From Planctomycetota bacterium (GTDB lineage: Bacteria; Planctomycetota; UBA1135; GCA-002686595): DNA of 36,578 nt. Both the position numbers and the translations under genes were made by a program. The notes below the pieces were generated by a model. It saw only the letters and a program-made list of their open reading frames with translations, ran no database searches and was not told the origin of the DNA. The DNA lies in assembly GCA_020638875.1 (NCBI GenBank), contig JACKHS010000031.1:1-36578 (forward strand), read 5' to 3'. Below are positions 30,873 to 36,578 of this stretch, in pieces (position 1 is the stretch's first letter; each line of letters starts with the position of its first letter).

Positions 30873-31165
30873 GCGCCCCGCAGCCCGCACCGCGGCCGAA
30901 GGGCCCCGCGCGCGCCGTCGCGCTGCGCTACGACGAGGGCGCCGGCCGCGCGCCCGAGGTCGTCGCGAGCGGCGCCGGCGAGACGGCCGAGCGCATCCTC
31001 GCGATCGCGCGCGCCAACGGCGTGCCGGTGCGCGAGGACGCCGACCTCGTGACGCTGCTCGCCGCGTGCGACCTCGGCGACGAGATCCCGATGGAGCTCT
31101 ACGAGGCGGTGGCCGAGCTGCTCACGTGGCTCTACCGCATGAACGGCAGCCTCGCGGCGGCCTGA
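30869..31165 (+). CDS. FlhB C-terminal-domain-like small protein (FlhX/YlqH-type)
   Basis: A 98-residue cytosolic protein homologous to the part of FlhB/YscU that follows the autocleavage site: VALRYDEGAGRAPEVVASGAG, ERILAIARANGVPVREDADLV, LLAACDLGDEIPMELYEAVAE and LLTWLYRMN. In FlhB this domain begins NPTHYAVALRY; here the matching residues are GPARAVALRY, so the NPTH self-cleavage motif is absent and the protein starts as if already processed. Free-standing FlhB-C proteins can functionally substitute or compete for the FlhB fragment in export-specificity switching (family knowledge). It is translationally coupled to the FliK-like gene. The pairing of a FliK-C protein and an FlhB-C protein is a strong mutual confirmation. 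A separate leaderless promoter follows for the next gene. Confidence 0.88.
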   Translation: MSAPQPAPRPKGPARAVALRYDEGAGRAPEVVASGAGETAERILAIARANGVPVREDADLVTLLAACDLGDEIPMELYEAVAELLTWLYRMNGSLAAA

Positions 31166-31175
31166 GGCGCGGGCG

Positions 31176-31181
31176 TAGACT
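31176..31181 (+). promoter_or_regulatory. Putative -10 element (TAGACT) of a leaderless membrane-protein gene
   Basis: TAGACT ends 7 bases before the ATG at 31189 with no Shine-Dalgarno sequence between. It is identical to the hexamer before thiE. Confidence 0.45.
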
Positions 31182-31188
31182 GGCGCGC

Positions 31189-31581
31189 ATGAGCGCCGCG
31201 AGCGAGCCGACCGCGAACGGGAGCGCGGGCGCGGGCGACGGCCCCGCGAAGCTCGCCGCAGTCGCGGGCACCGCCGCGTGCACGCTGCTGCTCCTCGTCG
31301 CCGGCGCGCTGGCGCTGCGCGCGGACCGCGGCGACGCGCTCGCGCTCGAGGCGGGCGCCGAGACGACCGGCCTCGCGGTCTACCTCTTCGACGCGCTCGT
31401 CGCGCCGCTCGTCGTGCTGGCGTCGGGCCTCGTGCTCGGCTGCGTGCGCGTCGCCCCCGGCGCCCCGCGCCCCTGGCGCCGCCGCGTGCGCGCGCTCGCC
31501 TGGCTGAACCTGGCGCTGGCGCTCGCGCCGTCGGCGGCGCTGGGGCTGCGGTTCTGCTGGAAGGTCGTCGCCGGCGCGTGA
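31189..31581 (+). CDS. Small membrane protein, three predicted helices
   Basis: A 130-residue inner-membrane protein without a family I recognise. A Ser/Gly/Ala-rich hydrophilic N-terminus of about 20 residues is followed by membrane helices at about 24-43 (AVAGTAACTLLLLVAGALAL), 64-87 (VYLFDALVAPLVVLASGLVL) and 101-124 (ALAWLNLALALAPSAALGLR), with a basic loop (RPWRRRVRAL) between the last two that should face the cytoplasm. No motif suggests transport or enzymatic activity. It is preceded by its own leaderless-type promoter and followed, 112 bases later, by a toxin-antitoxin pair. Confidence 0.68.
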   Translation: MSAASEPTANGSAGAGDGPAKLAAVAGTAACTLLLLVAGALALRADRGDALALEAGAETTGLAVYLFDALVAPLVVLASGLVLGCVRVAPGAPRPWRRRVRALAWLNLALALAPSAALGLRFCWKVVAGA

Positions 31582-31648
31582 CGGCGCCCGCGGCCGCGCG
31601 TCGGCCCTTTCCACGGGTTTCCGCCTAGACGTGCAGCCCGGGGCGGCG

Positions 31649-31668
31649 TAATAACGATGTTGTAACGA
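31649..31668. promoter_or_regulatory. Promoter/operator candidate of the AbrB-Doc pair
   Basis: A short A+T-richer island holds TAATAA (31649-31654) and two direct TAACGA copies (31652-31657, 31663-31668) whose starts are 11 bases apart, one helical turn. AAC-GAT-GTT inside it is palindromic. Such spacing suits cooperative binding of an AbrB-type antitoxin autorepressor, 26-45 bases before its start codon. Confidence 0.45.
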
Positions 31669-31693
31669 CGACTCCCGAGCGGGGCGCAGCGCG

Positions 31694-31924
31694 ATGATCA
31701 AGAAGCTCAAGAAGGTCGGCAACGGCAACGCCATCTTCCTCGACCGGGCCCTGCTGGAGCTCGTCGGGCTCGAGGAGGGCGGCGCGGTCCAGCTCACCGT
31801 GCAGGACGGCGCCATCACGCTGACGCCGGTCGCGCCGCGGCCGGTCGATCCGGCCGCGTTCGAGGCCGCCGTCGAGCGCGTGCTGAAGGACCGCCGCGAC
31901 GTGCTGCGCCGCCTGGCCCAGTGA
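31694..31924 (+). CDS. AbrB/MazE-type swapped-hairpin antitoxin
   Basis: A 76-residue DNA-binding antitoxin. The first 45 residues are a SpoVT/AbrB domain: MIKKLKKVGNGNAIFLDRAL, LELVGLEEGGAVQLTVQDGA, ITLTPV. The basic start and NGNAIFL correspond to the loop that contacts DNA and dimerises. The remaining helix (PAAFEAAVERVLKDRRDVLR) should bind the toxin. The TGA overlaps the toxin's GTG (GTGA), giving tight antitoxin-first coupling, and an operator-like pair of TAACGA repeats lies upstream. Doc toxins usually pair with Phd; here the antitoxin is of AbrB type, a less classical combination that I remember in some other bacteria. Confidence 0.88.
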   Translation: MIKKLKKVGNGNAIFLDRALLELVGLEEGGAVQLTVQDGAITLTPVAPRPVDPAAFEAAVERVLKDRRDVLRRLAQ

Positions 31925-32316
31925 CGACGCGGCACGCGTTCCTGACCGTCGAGCACGTCCTGAGCCTGCACCGGCGGCTGATCGAGAGCTTCGGCGGGGA
32001 CCCGGGGCTGCGCGATCGCGGCATGCTGGAGTCCGCGGTGTCGGTCCCGCGCGCGACCTTCGACGGCCGCCTGCTGCACCGCGGCGTCCCCGCGATCGCG
32101 GCCGCGTACCACTTCCACCTCTGCAAGAACCACCCGTTCGTGGACGGGAACAAGCGCATCGCCCTGGCCGCGGCGGAGGTCTTCCTGCTGCTGAACGGCT
32201 TCGAGCTGCGCGCCGGCGACGACGCGGTGGAGGCGCTGACGATGGGCGTGGCGTCGGGGGCCGTCTCGAAGGACGAGGTCTCGGCCTTCTTCCGGCGCCA
32301 CGCCCAGCGCGTCTGA
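31921..32316 (+). CDS. Doc-family (death-on-curing) toxin, Fic fold
   Basis: A 131-residue toxin with the Doc active-site motif HPFVDGNKR at residues 71-79; Lys instead of the second Gly of Fic HPFxxGNGR is characteristic of Doc, which phosphorylates elongation factor Tu and halts translation (family knowledge). Other landmarks: LTVEHVLSLHRRLIESFGG, LRDRGMLESAVSVPRATFDG, AAYHFHLCKN and ALAAAEVFLLLNGFEL. Length is normal. Translation begins with GTG at 31921 overlapping the antitoxin's stop, so the toxin is produced only with the antitoxin. It is a chromosomal module without adjacent mobile-element genes. Four 20-base repeats follow directly. Confidence 0.93.
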   Translation: MTTRHAFLTVEHVLSLHRRLIESFGGDPGLRDRGMLESAVSVPRATFDGRLLHRGVPAIAAAYHFHLCKNHPFVDGNKRIALAAAEVFLLLNGFELRAGDDAVEALTMGVASGAVSKDEVSAFFRRHAQRV

Positions 32317-32320
32317 GGCG

Positions 32321-32400
32321 CCCGCGCCACGGGCTCAGTCCCCGCGCCGCGAGCTGAGTCCCCGCGCCGCGAGCTGAGTCCCCGCGCCGCGGGCTCAGTC
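32321..32400. repeat. Four tandem 20-base repeats between convergent genes
   Basis: The stretch consists of four abutting 20-base units of the form CCCGCGCCGCGAGCTGAGTC. The two inner units are identical; the outer two read GGGCTCAGTC in their second half, so the mismatches are symmetric, and the first unit has one further change. The last copy contains the stop codon of the minus-strand DUF2231-like gene (32395-32397). It may work as a terminator or be a minisatellite. Confidence 0.85.
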
Positions 32401-32931
32401 GAAGTCCCCGCCGCGCTCGTCGTCGTCGTCGTCGCCGCCGCGCCAGGCCTCGCCGGCCGGCAGCTCGCCCGCGGCGGCGGTCCAGGCGGCCGCGGCGCCG
32501 TGGCGGTAGACCAGCTCGCCGCCGGCCGAGCCGACGCGGTAGCCCAGGCCGAGCACCATCACCGAGCCGGCCGTGGCGACGAGGGCGAGCTGGCGGGCGC
32601 GCTCCTCGCGGCGCAGCAAGAGCGGCAGGAGGCCCAGGGCGAGCAGGGCGCCGGCGCTCCAGGTGAAGACCTCGGCGGCCTCCTCGTGCGCCTCGAGCGC
32701 GGCCTCGGGCACGACCTCCTCGACGCGCTCCTCGTCGGCCTCGCCGGTGTTCATGGCGACGAGGCCGCCGGCGAAGAGCAGGGCCTGGAGCAGGACGACG
32801 AGCGCCCACGCGCGGCGCGGCAGGGCGTCGCGCCACCAGGCGAGCACGACGATCGCGGAGAGCAGCGGCAGCAGCGCGGCGAGGGCCATGGGCAGGTGGA
32901 CGATCAGCGGGTGGAGCGGGGTCGAAGGCAT
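32395..32931 (-). CDS. DUF2231-like four-helix membrane protein with acidic tail
   Basis: A 178-residue inner-membrane protein resembling DUF2231: it starts MPSTPLHPLIVHLPMALAAL, the family's HPxxVHxP signature, and later has GGELVYRHG near residues 137-145, another typical motif. Predicted helices: about 10-32, 40-60, 90-108 and 115-133, with a Glu-rich loop between the second and third. His7, His12 and His144 are conserved in the family and might bind heme or a metal, though function is not established. The C-terminus is Asp-rich (GGDDDDDERGGDFD). The ATG at 32929-32931 has GAGGAG at 8 bases spacing. It is convergent with the Doc gene and divergent from a membrane-anchored regulator gene, 118 bases away, which may control it. 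Confidence 0.78.
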   Translation of the reverse strand: MPSTPLHPLIVHLPMALAALLPLLSAIVVLAWWRDALPRRAWALVVLLQALLFAGGLVAMNTGEADEERVEEVVPEAALEAHEEAAEVFTWSAGALLALGLLPLLLRREERARQLALVATAGSVMVLGLGYRVGSAGGELVYRHGAAAAWTAAAGELPAGEAWRGGDDDDDERGGDFD

Positions 32932-33024
32932 CGCGAGGTCTCCTCGGTTCGGGGTCGGGTGCGCCGCGCGTCGGGCGCGGTCGTCACGGAGATCCTCGGG
33001 GAGCGGGGCGCGTTCGTCCGTCTG

Positions 33025-33040
33025 ACACGTGTGATAGGCT
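33025..33040 (+). promoter_or_regulatory. Promoter with overlapping palindrome (ACACGTGT) before the LuxR-type regulator
   Basis: ACACGTGT (33025-33032) is a perfect 8-base palindrome just ahead of TAGGCT (33035-33040), which ends 9 bases before the ATG at 33050. A regulator bound there would block polymerase, so it is a candidate autoregulatory site. It could equally serve the divergent DUF2231-like gene. Confidence 0.42.
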
Positions 33041-33049
33041 CGCCCCGCG

Positions 33050-33652
33050 ATGCCTGCAGCGGACCTCGACCCGACGGACGTTCGATCCGATCTGTGGCGC
33101 TTCGCGCTGGTCTCGCTGGCCTTCGCGGCGGTGGGGGCGCTGGCGGCGCTCGACCTCGCGGCCGACCTCGAGGAGGGCACGACCACGCGCCACGCGCTGA
33201 TCGAGGGCGCCATCGTGCTCTTCGCGGCGGGCGGCATCGCGCTCGGGCTGCGGCGCGTGGTGGCGCTGCGGCGCAGCGAGCGCGAGGCCCGCGCCGAGGC
33301 CCGCGAGCTCTCCGCCCGGCTCGCCGACACGCGCGCCGAGGCCGAGCGCTGGCGCGGCGAGGCGCAGGAGCACCTCTCGGGCCTGGGCCGCATGATCGAG
33401 CGCCAGCTCGTGCGCTGGGGCCTCACGCAGGCCGAACGCGAGGTCGCGCTCCTGATGCTGAAGGGCCTCAGCCACAAGGAGATCGCCCGGCTGCGCGCGG
33501 TGAGCGCCGCCACGGTGCGCCAGCAGGCCGCCGCGCTCTACCGCAAGGCCGGCGTCGAGGGCCGCCACGACCTCTCGGCCTTCTTCCTCGAGGACCTGCT
33601 GGCGCCGCGCGAGGGCGACGCGGGCAAGGGCGGACCCGGGCCGGGGCGCTGA
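33050..33652 (+). CDS. Membrane-anchored LuxR/GerE-type transcriptional regulator
   Basis: A 200-residue protein with two N-terminal membrane helices (about 18-38, 49-70), a coiled-coil linker rich in Arg/Glu/Ala (about 73-115) and a C-terminal GerE helix-turn-helix: GLTQAEREVALLMLKGLSHK then EIARLRAVSAATVRQQAAAL and YRKAGVEGRHDLSAFFLEDL. Thus a DNA-binding domain tethered to the inner membrane and able to respond to envelope or membrane signals without a receiver domain. LuxR-type domains normally read SxxTV in the recognition helix, here SAATVRQQ. No partner kinase is adjacent. Its target may be the divergent DUF2231-like membrane protein and its own promoter, inferred only from position. 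It is followed 76 bases later by pepN. Confidence 0.87.
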   Translation: MPAADLDPTDVRSDLWRFALVSLAFAAVGALAALDLAADLEEGTTTRHALIEGAIVLFAAGGIALGLRRVVALRRSEREARAEARELSARLADTRAEAERWRGEAQEHLSGLGRMIERQLVRWGLTQAEREVALLMLKGLSHKEIARLRAVSAATVRQQAAALYRKAGVEGRHDLSAFFLEDLLAPREGDAGKGGPGPGR

Positions 33653-33728
33653 GGCGGGCGCGGCCGCGGGACCCGCGCCCCGGCCGCGGGTATCCTGGGC
33701 GCCCGAGACCCCAGACCCCCGCGCAGCG

Positions 33729-36386
33729 ATGACGACCACCACGCAGAAGGCCCCCGAGGTCAAGTACCGCAAGGACTACTCCGTTCCGCCGTTCCTGATC
33801 GACCGCGTCGACCTCGAGTTCTTCCTCGACGACGAGGCCACGGTGGTGCGCACCTCGCTGCAGATGCGTCGCAATCCCGACGCGAAGGACCAGCACGCCG
33901 ACCTCGTGCTCGACGGCGAGGAGCTCACCACGCAGTGGGTCGAGGTGGACGGCCACGTGCTGAAGGCCGACGCCTACACGGTGGGGGACGAGACGCTGAC
34001 GATCCCGGGCCTGCCGTCGAAGTTCCGGCTGCGCACCGAGGTCACGATCAACCCGAAGGCCAACACCGCGCTCTCGGGCCTCTACAAGGCCGGCCCGAAC
34101 TTCTGCACGCAGTGCGAGGCCGAGGGCTTCCGCCGCATCACGTGGTACCTCGACCGGCCCGACGTGATGGCGCAGTTCACGACGTACATCGAGGGCGCGC
34201 TGGACCGCAACCCGGTGCTGCTCTCGAACGGCAACCGCATCGGCGGCGGCGAGCTCGCCGGCGGCAAGCACTGGGCGAAGTGGGAGGACCCCTTCAAGAA
34301 GCCGAGCTACCTGTTCGCGCTCGTCGCGGGCCGGCTCGAGTGCATCCGCGACAGCTACACGACGATGTCGGGCCGCGACGTGACGCTCGAGATCTACGTC
34401 GAGGAGCAGAACGTCGACAAGTGCGCCCACGCGATGCGCTCGCTGCAGAAGGCGATGCAGTGGGACGAGGAGGTCTTCGGCCTCGAGTACGACCTCGACC
34501 AGTACATGATCGTGGCCGTCGACGACTTCAACATGGGCGCGATGGAGAACAAGGGCCTCAACGTCTTCAACTCGAAGTGCGTGCTGGCCCAGCCCGAGAC
34601 CGCGAGCGACGGCGACTACCAGGCCATCGAGGCCGTGGTGGCGCACGAGTACTTCCACAACTGGACGGGCAACCGCGTCACCTGCCGCGACTGGTTCCAG
34701 CTCACGCTGAAGGAGGGCCTGACGGTCTTCCGCGACCAGCAGTTCTCGTCCGACATGAACTCGGCCGCGGTGGAGCGCATCACGAACGTGCGCGCCCTGC
34801 GCGGCCGCCAGTTCTCCGAGGACGCCGGCCCGATGGCGCACCCCATCCGGCCCGAGTCCTACATCGAGATGAACAACTTCTACACCGCGACGGTGTACGA
34901 GAAGGGCTCCGAGATCATCCGCATGTACCACACCCTGCTGGGCGCCGACGGCTTCCGCAGGGGCATGGACCTCTACTTCCAGCGCCACGACGGCTCGGCC
35001 GTGACGTGCGACGACTTCCGCGCCGCGATGGCCGACGCGAACCGCGCCGACCTCGCGCAGTTCGAGCGCTGGTACCTGCAGGGCGGCACGCCGCGCCTCG
35101 CGGTGTCGACGCGCTGGGACGCCGCGGCGAGGACCTTCGCGGTGACGCTGCGCCAGTCGTGCCCGGCGACGCCCGACGGCGCCGCGAAGCAGCCCTTCCA
35201 CATGCCGGTCGCCGTGGGCCTCGTCGGCCCGGACGGCGCCGACCAGCCGACGCGCCTCGCCGGCGAGGTCGCCGCGCAGCCGGCCGGCACGCGCGTGCTC
35301 GAGCTGCGCGACGCGGAGCAGACCTTCACCTTCACCGACGTCGCGGCGCAGCCGGTGCTCTCGGTGCTGCGCGGCTTCAGCGCGCCGGTGATCGTCGAGT
35401 ACGACCGCCCCGAGGCCGAGTACGCCTTCCTGATGGCGCACGACGCCGACGCCTTCAACCGCTGGGACGCGGGCCAGCAGTACGGCACGCGCCTCCTGCT
35501 CGCGGGCATCGCCGCGCACCAGAAGGGCGAGGCGTGGGCGCTGCCCGAGGCCTTCCTCGCCGCGTGGGGCGCCGTGCTGGCCGACGCCGAGCTCGACGGC
35601 TCGCTGAAGGCCATGGCGCTCGCGCTGCCGGGCGAGACCTGGCTCGCCGACCGCATGGACGTCGCCGACCCGGTCGCCGTGCACGCCGTGCGCAGGGCCG
35701 CCTGCTGCCAGCTCGCGACGCGCTTCCACACCGAGCTGCTCGCGACCTACCGCGCGAACCACGTCGACGGTCCCTTCGAGCTCAGCGACGTCGCCGTCGC
35801 GCGCCGCGCGCTGGCGAACACCGCGCTCAGCTTCCTCGTCTGCATGGGCGACGCCGCCACGATCGCGCTCTGCGCCGCGCAGTTCGACGCCGCGACGAAC
35901 ATGACCGACTCGAGCGCCGCCCTCGGCCTGCTCTGCGACCACGACGTGCCCGAGCGCGAGCGCACCCTCGCCGCGTTCTACGAGCGCTGGCGCAAGGACC
36001 CGCTCGTGCTCGACAAGTGGTTCCTGCTCCAGGCCGTGTGCGACCTCCCCGACGTCACCCAGCGCGTCGCGAAGCTGCTCACGCACCCCGACTTCACCCT
36101 CAAGAACCCCAACCGCGCCCGCGCCCTCGTCGGCGGCTTCGCGAGCGGCAACCCGGCCGCGTTCCACGCGGCGGACGGGAGCGGGTATCGCTTCCTGGCG
36201 GACCGCGTGATCGAGGCCAACGCGATCAACCCCCAGCTCGCGTCACGCCTGATCGACCCGCTGATGGGGTACCGCAGGCTCGACGCCAAGCGTCAGGACC
36301 TGGTGCGCGCCGAGTTGCAGCGCATCCTCGACGTCGAGGGGCTGTCGAAGGACGTGTTCGAGAAGGCGAGCAAGGCGGTAGGGTGA
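33729..36386 (+). CDS. pepN: Aminopeptidase N (M1 family)
   Basis: A full-length 885-residue cytosolic zinc aminopeptidase of the enterobacterial PepN type (870 residues in Escherichia coli), which trims N-terminal residues from peptides in the last stage of protein turnover. Key parts: substrate-binding GAMEN at 270-274 (NMGAMENKGLNVFNSK), zinc site HEYFHNWTGNRVTCRDWFQL with His306, Glu307, His310, and Glu329 in LKEGLTVF. Upstream YLDRPDVMAQFTTYIEG and the GGKHWAKWEDPFKKPSYLFA stretch are diagnostic of PepN. The C-terminal helical superhelix (EANAINPQLASRLIDPLMGY, ILDVEGLSKDVFEKASKAVG) is complete. The ATG at 33729 matches the usual N-terminus. TATCCT at 33691-33696 may be its -10. The gene stands alone. 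Confidence 0.97.
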   Translation: MTTTTQKAPEVKYRKDYSVPPFLIDRVDLEFFLDDEATVVRTSLQMRRNPDAKDQHADLVLDGEELTTQWVEVDGHVLKADAYTVGDETLTIPGLPSKFRLRTEVTINPKANTALSGLYKAGPNFCTQCEAEGFRRITWYLDRPDVMAQFTTYIEGALDRNPVLLSNGNRIGGGELAGGKHWAKWEDPFKKPSYLFALVAGRLECIRDSYTTMSGRDVTLEIYVEEQNVDKCAHAMRSLQKAMQWDEEVFGLEYDLDQYMIVAVDDFNMGAMENKGLNVFNSKCVLAQPETASDGDYQAIEAVVAHEYFHNWTGNRVTCRDWFQLTLKEGLTVFRDQQFSSDMNSAAVERITNVRALRGRQFSEDAGPMAHPIRPESYIEMNNFYTATVYEKGSEIIRMYHTLLGADGFRRGMDLYFQRHDGSAVTCDDFRAAMADANRADLAQFERWYLQGGTPRLAVSTRWDAAARTFAVTLRQSCPATPDGAAKQPFHMPVAVGLVGPDGADQPTRLAGEVAAQPAGTRVLELRDAEQTFTFTDVAAQPVLSVLRGFSAPVIVEYDRPEAEYAFLMAHDADAFNRWDAGQQYGTRLLLAGIAAHQKGEAWALPEAFLAAWGAVLADAELDGSLKAMALALPGETWLADRMDVADPVAVHAVRRAACCQLATRFHTELLATYRANHVDGPFELSDVAVARRALANTALSFLVCMGDAATIALCAAQFDAATNMTDSSAALGLLCDHDVPERERTLAAFYERWRKDPLVLDKWFLLQAVCDLPDVTQRVAKLLTHPDFTLKNPNRARALVGGFASGNPAAFHAADGSGYRFLADRVIEANAINPQLASRLIDPLMGYRRLDAKRQDLVRAELQRILDVEGLSKDVFEKASKAVG

Positions 36387-36438
36387 GCCTGCACGCTTCG
36401 CCTTCTCTTGAGAGCTGACCGCGCGGGACGAGAGTTCG

Positions 36439-36578
36439 ATGCCCGACTCACTTCGCTGGGAGCTGCCTTCCAACTCCGGCCGCGAGGTGGGTCGGTGGAG
36501 CGTCACGGCGCTTCACCGCGAGAGGGGTGAGACAACGCTCTGTTGCGACGTCGAGCTCGAGGGGCGGTTCTTCGGTGA
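36439..36578 (+). CDS. Start of an unidentified gene, cut by the window end
   Basis: An open frame of 46 codons runs off the right edge from the ATG at 36439: MPDSLRWELPSNSGREVGRW, then SVTALHRERGETTLCCDVEL and EGRFFG. The reading has alternating hydrophobic residues like a beta-sandwich, and codon use is less G+C-biased than pepN's. No signal peptide. The protein family cannot be identified from this fragment. Confidence 0.4.
   Translation, partial: MPDSLRWELPSNSGREVGRWSVTALHRERGETTLCCDVELEGRFFG

Noticed and set aside
28758..30890. Minus-strand open frame opposite the FliK-like gene
   Set aside because: Low-complexity antisense translation; the plus strand carries the FliK C-terminal motifs and a coupled FlhB-like gene.
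32321..32400. CRISPR-like array
   Set aside because: The 20-base units abut without spacers and no cas gene is present. It is a simple tandem repeat.
36387..36438. tRNA-like GTTCGAT sequence near the right end
   Set aside because: AGTTCGAT resembles a T-loop, but no acceptor stem or anticodon arm can be drawn around it.

Overview
The window is a very G+C-rich bacterial chromosome segment whose gene content points to the Planctomycetota. The evidence is secreted FG-GAP/VCBS propeller proteins, a CRTAC1/ASPIC protein, a lipoprotein sulfatase, many TPR and lipobox proteins, a GT2-TPR fusion, and a Cys/Gly-rich C-terminal domain (6924-7376) that I remember from secreted planctomycete proteins. 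The lineage is an inference from family memory. A deep Acidobacteria- or Myxococcota-like organism cannot be excluded. No rRNA, tRNA, prophage, integrase, transposase or CRISPR array was recognised.

Layout. 1-4850: the end of queA (queuosine), a small lipoprotein, a large PAS-repeat chemoreceptor and thiE. 5088-11554: a secreted seven-repeat propeller protein with a degenerate cupredoxin domain, a saccharopine/lysine-dehydrogenase-like enzyme, a carboxypeptidase-regulatory-like gene broken by about ten frameshifts and coupled to an MmpS-like lipoprotein, and a lipoprotein glutathione peroxidase. 11626-19525: two divergent secretome operons share a 31-bp intergenic region. One encodes a pseudo-peptidase and an HELGH metallopeptidase. 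The other encodes CRTAC1, TPR and M28 proteins with overlapping stop and start codons. 19734-22318: a small zinc-ribbon protein, a 300-bp nested palindrome with perfect 59-bp arms, a GxxExxY gene and queG. 22621-25381: a translationally coupled ECF-like sigma factor, a soluble zinc-finger/TPR anti-sigma candidate and an acidic exported protein. 25528-31581: a glycosyltransferase-TPR protein, a secreted unknown, a sulfatase-family lipoprotein, a FliK-C/FlhB-C-like pair and a small membrane protein. 31694-36578: an AbrB-Doc toxin-antitoxin pair, a 4x20-bp tandem repeat, a DUF2231-like membrane protein opposite a membrane-anchored LuxR-type regulator, full-length aminopeptidase N (pepN) and the start of one more gene.

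How it works together. Most genes concern the cell envelope and exported proteins. Two housekeeping themes, queuosine (queA, queG) and motility/chemotaxis (chemoreceptor, FliK/FlhB-like pair), are scattered rather than clustered. Several genes appear to be leaderless, with a TA(G/C)(G/A)CT-like -10 hexamer 6 to 9 bases before the start codon. The best candidates for something new are the sigma/anti-sigma-TPR/acidic-protein operon, the nested palindrome next to the GxxExxY gene, and the exported proteins in which a recognisable fold has lost its metal or catalytic residues (cupredoxin, gluzincin, sulfatase).
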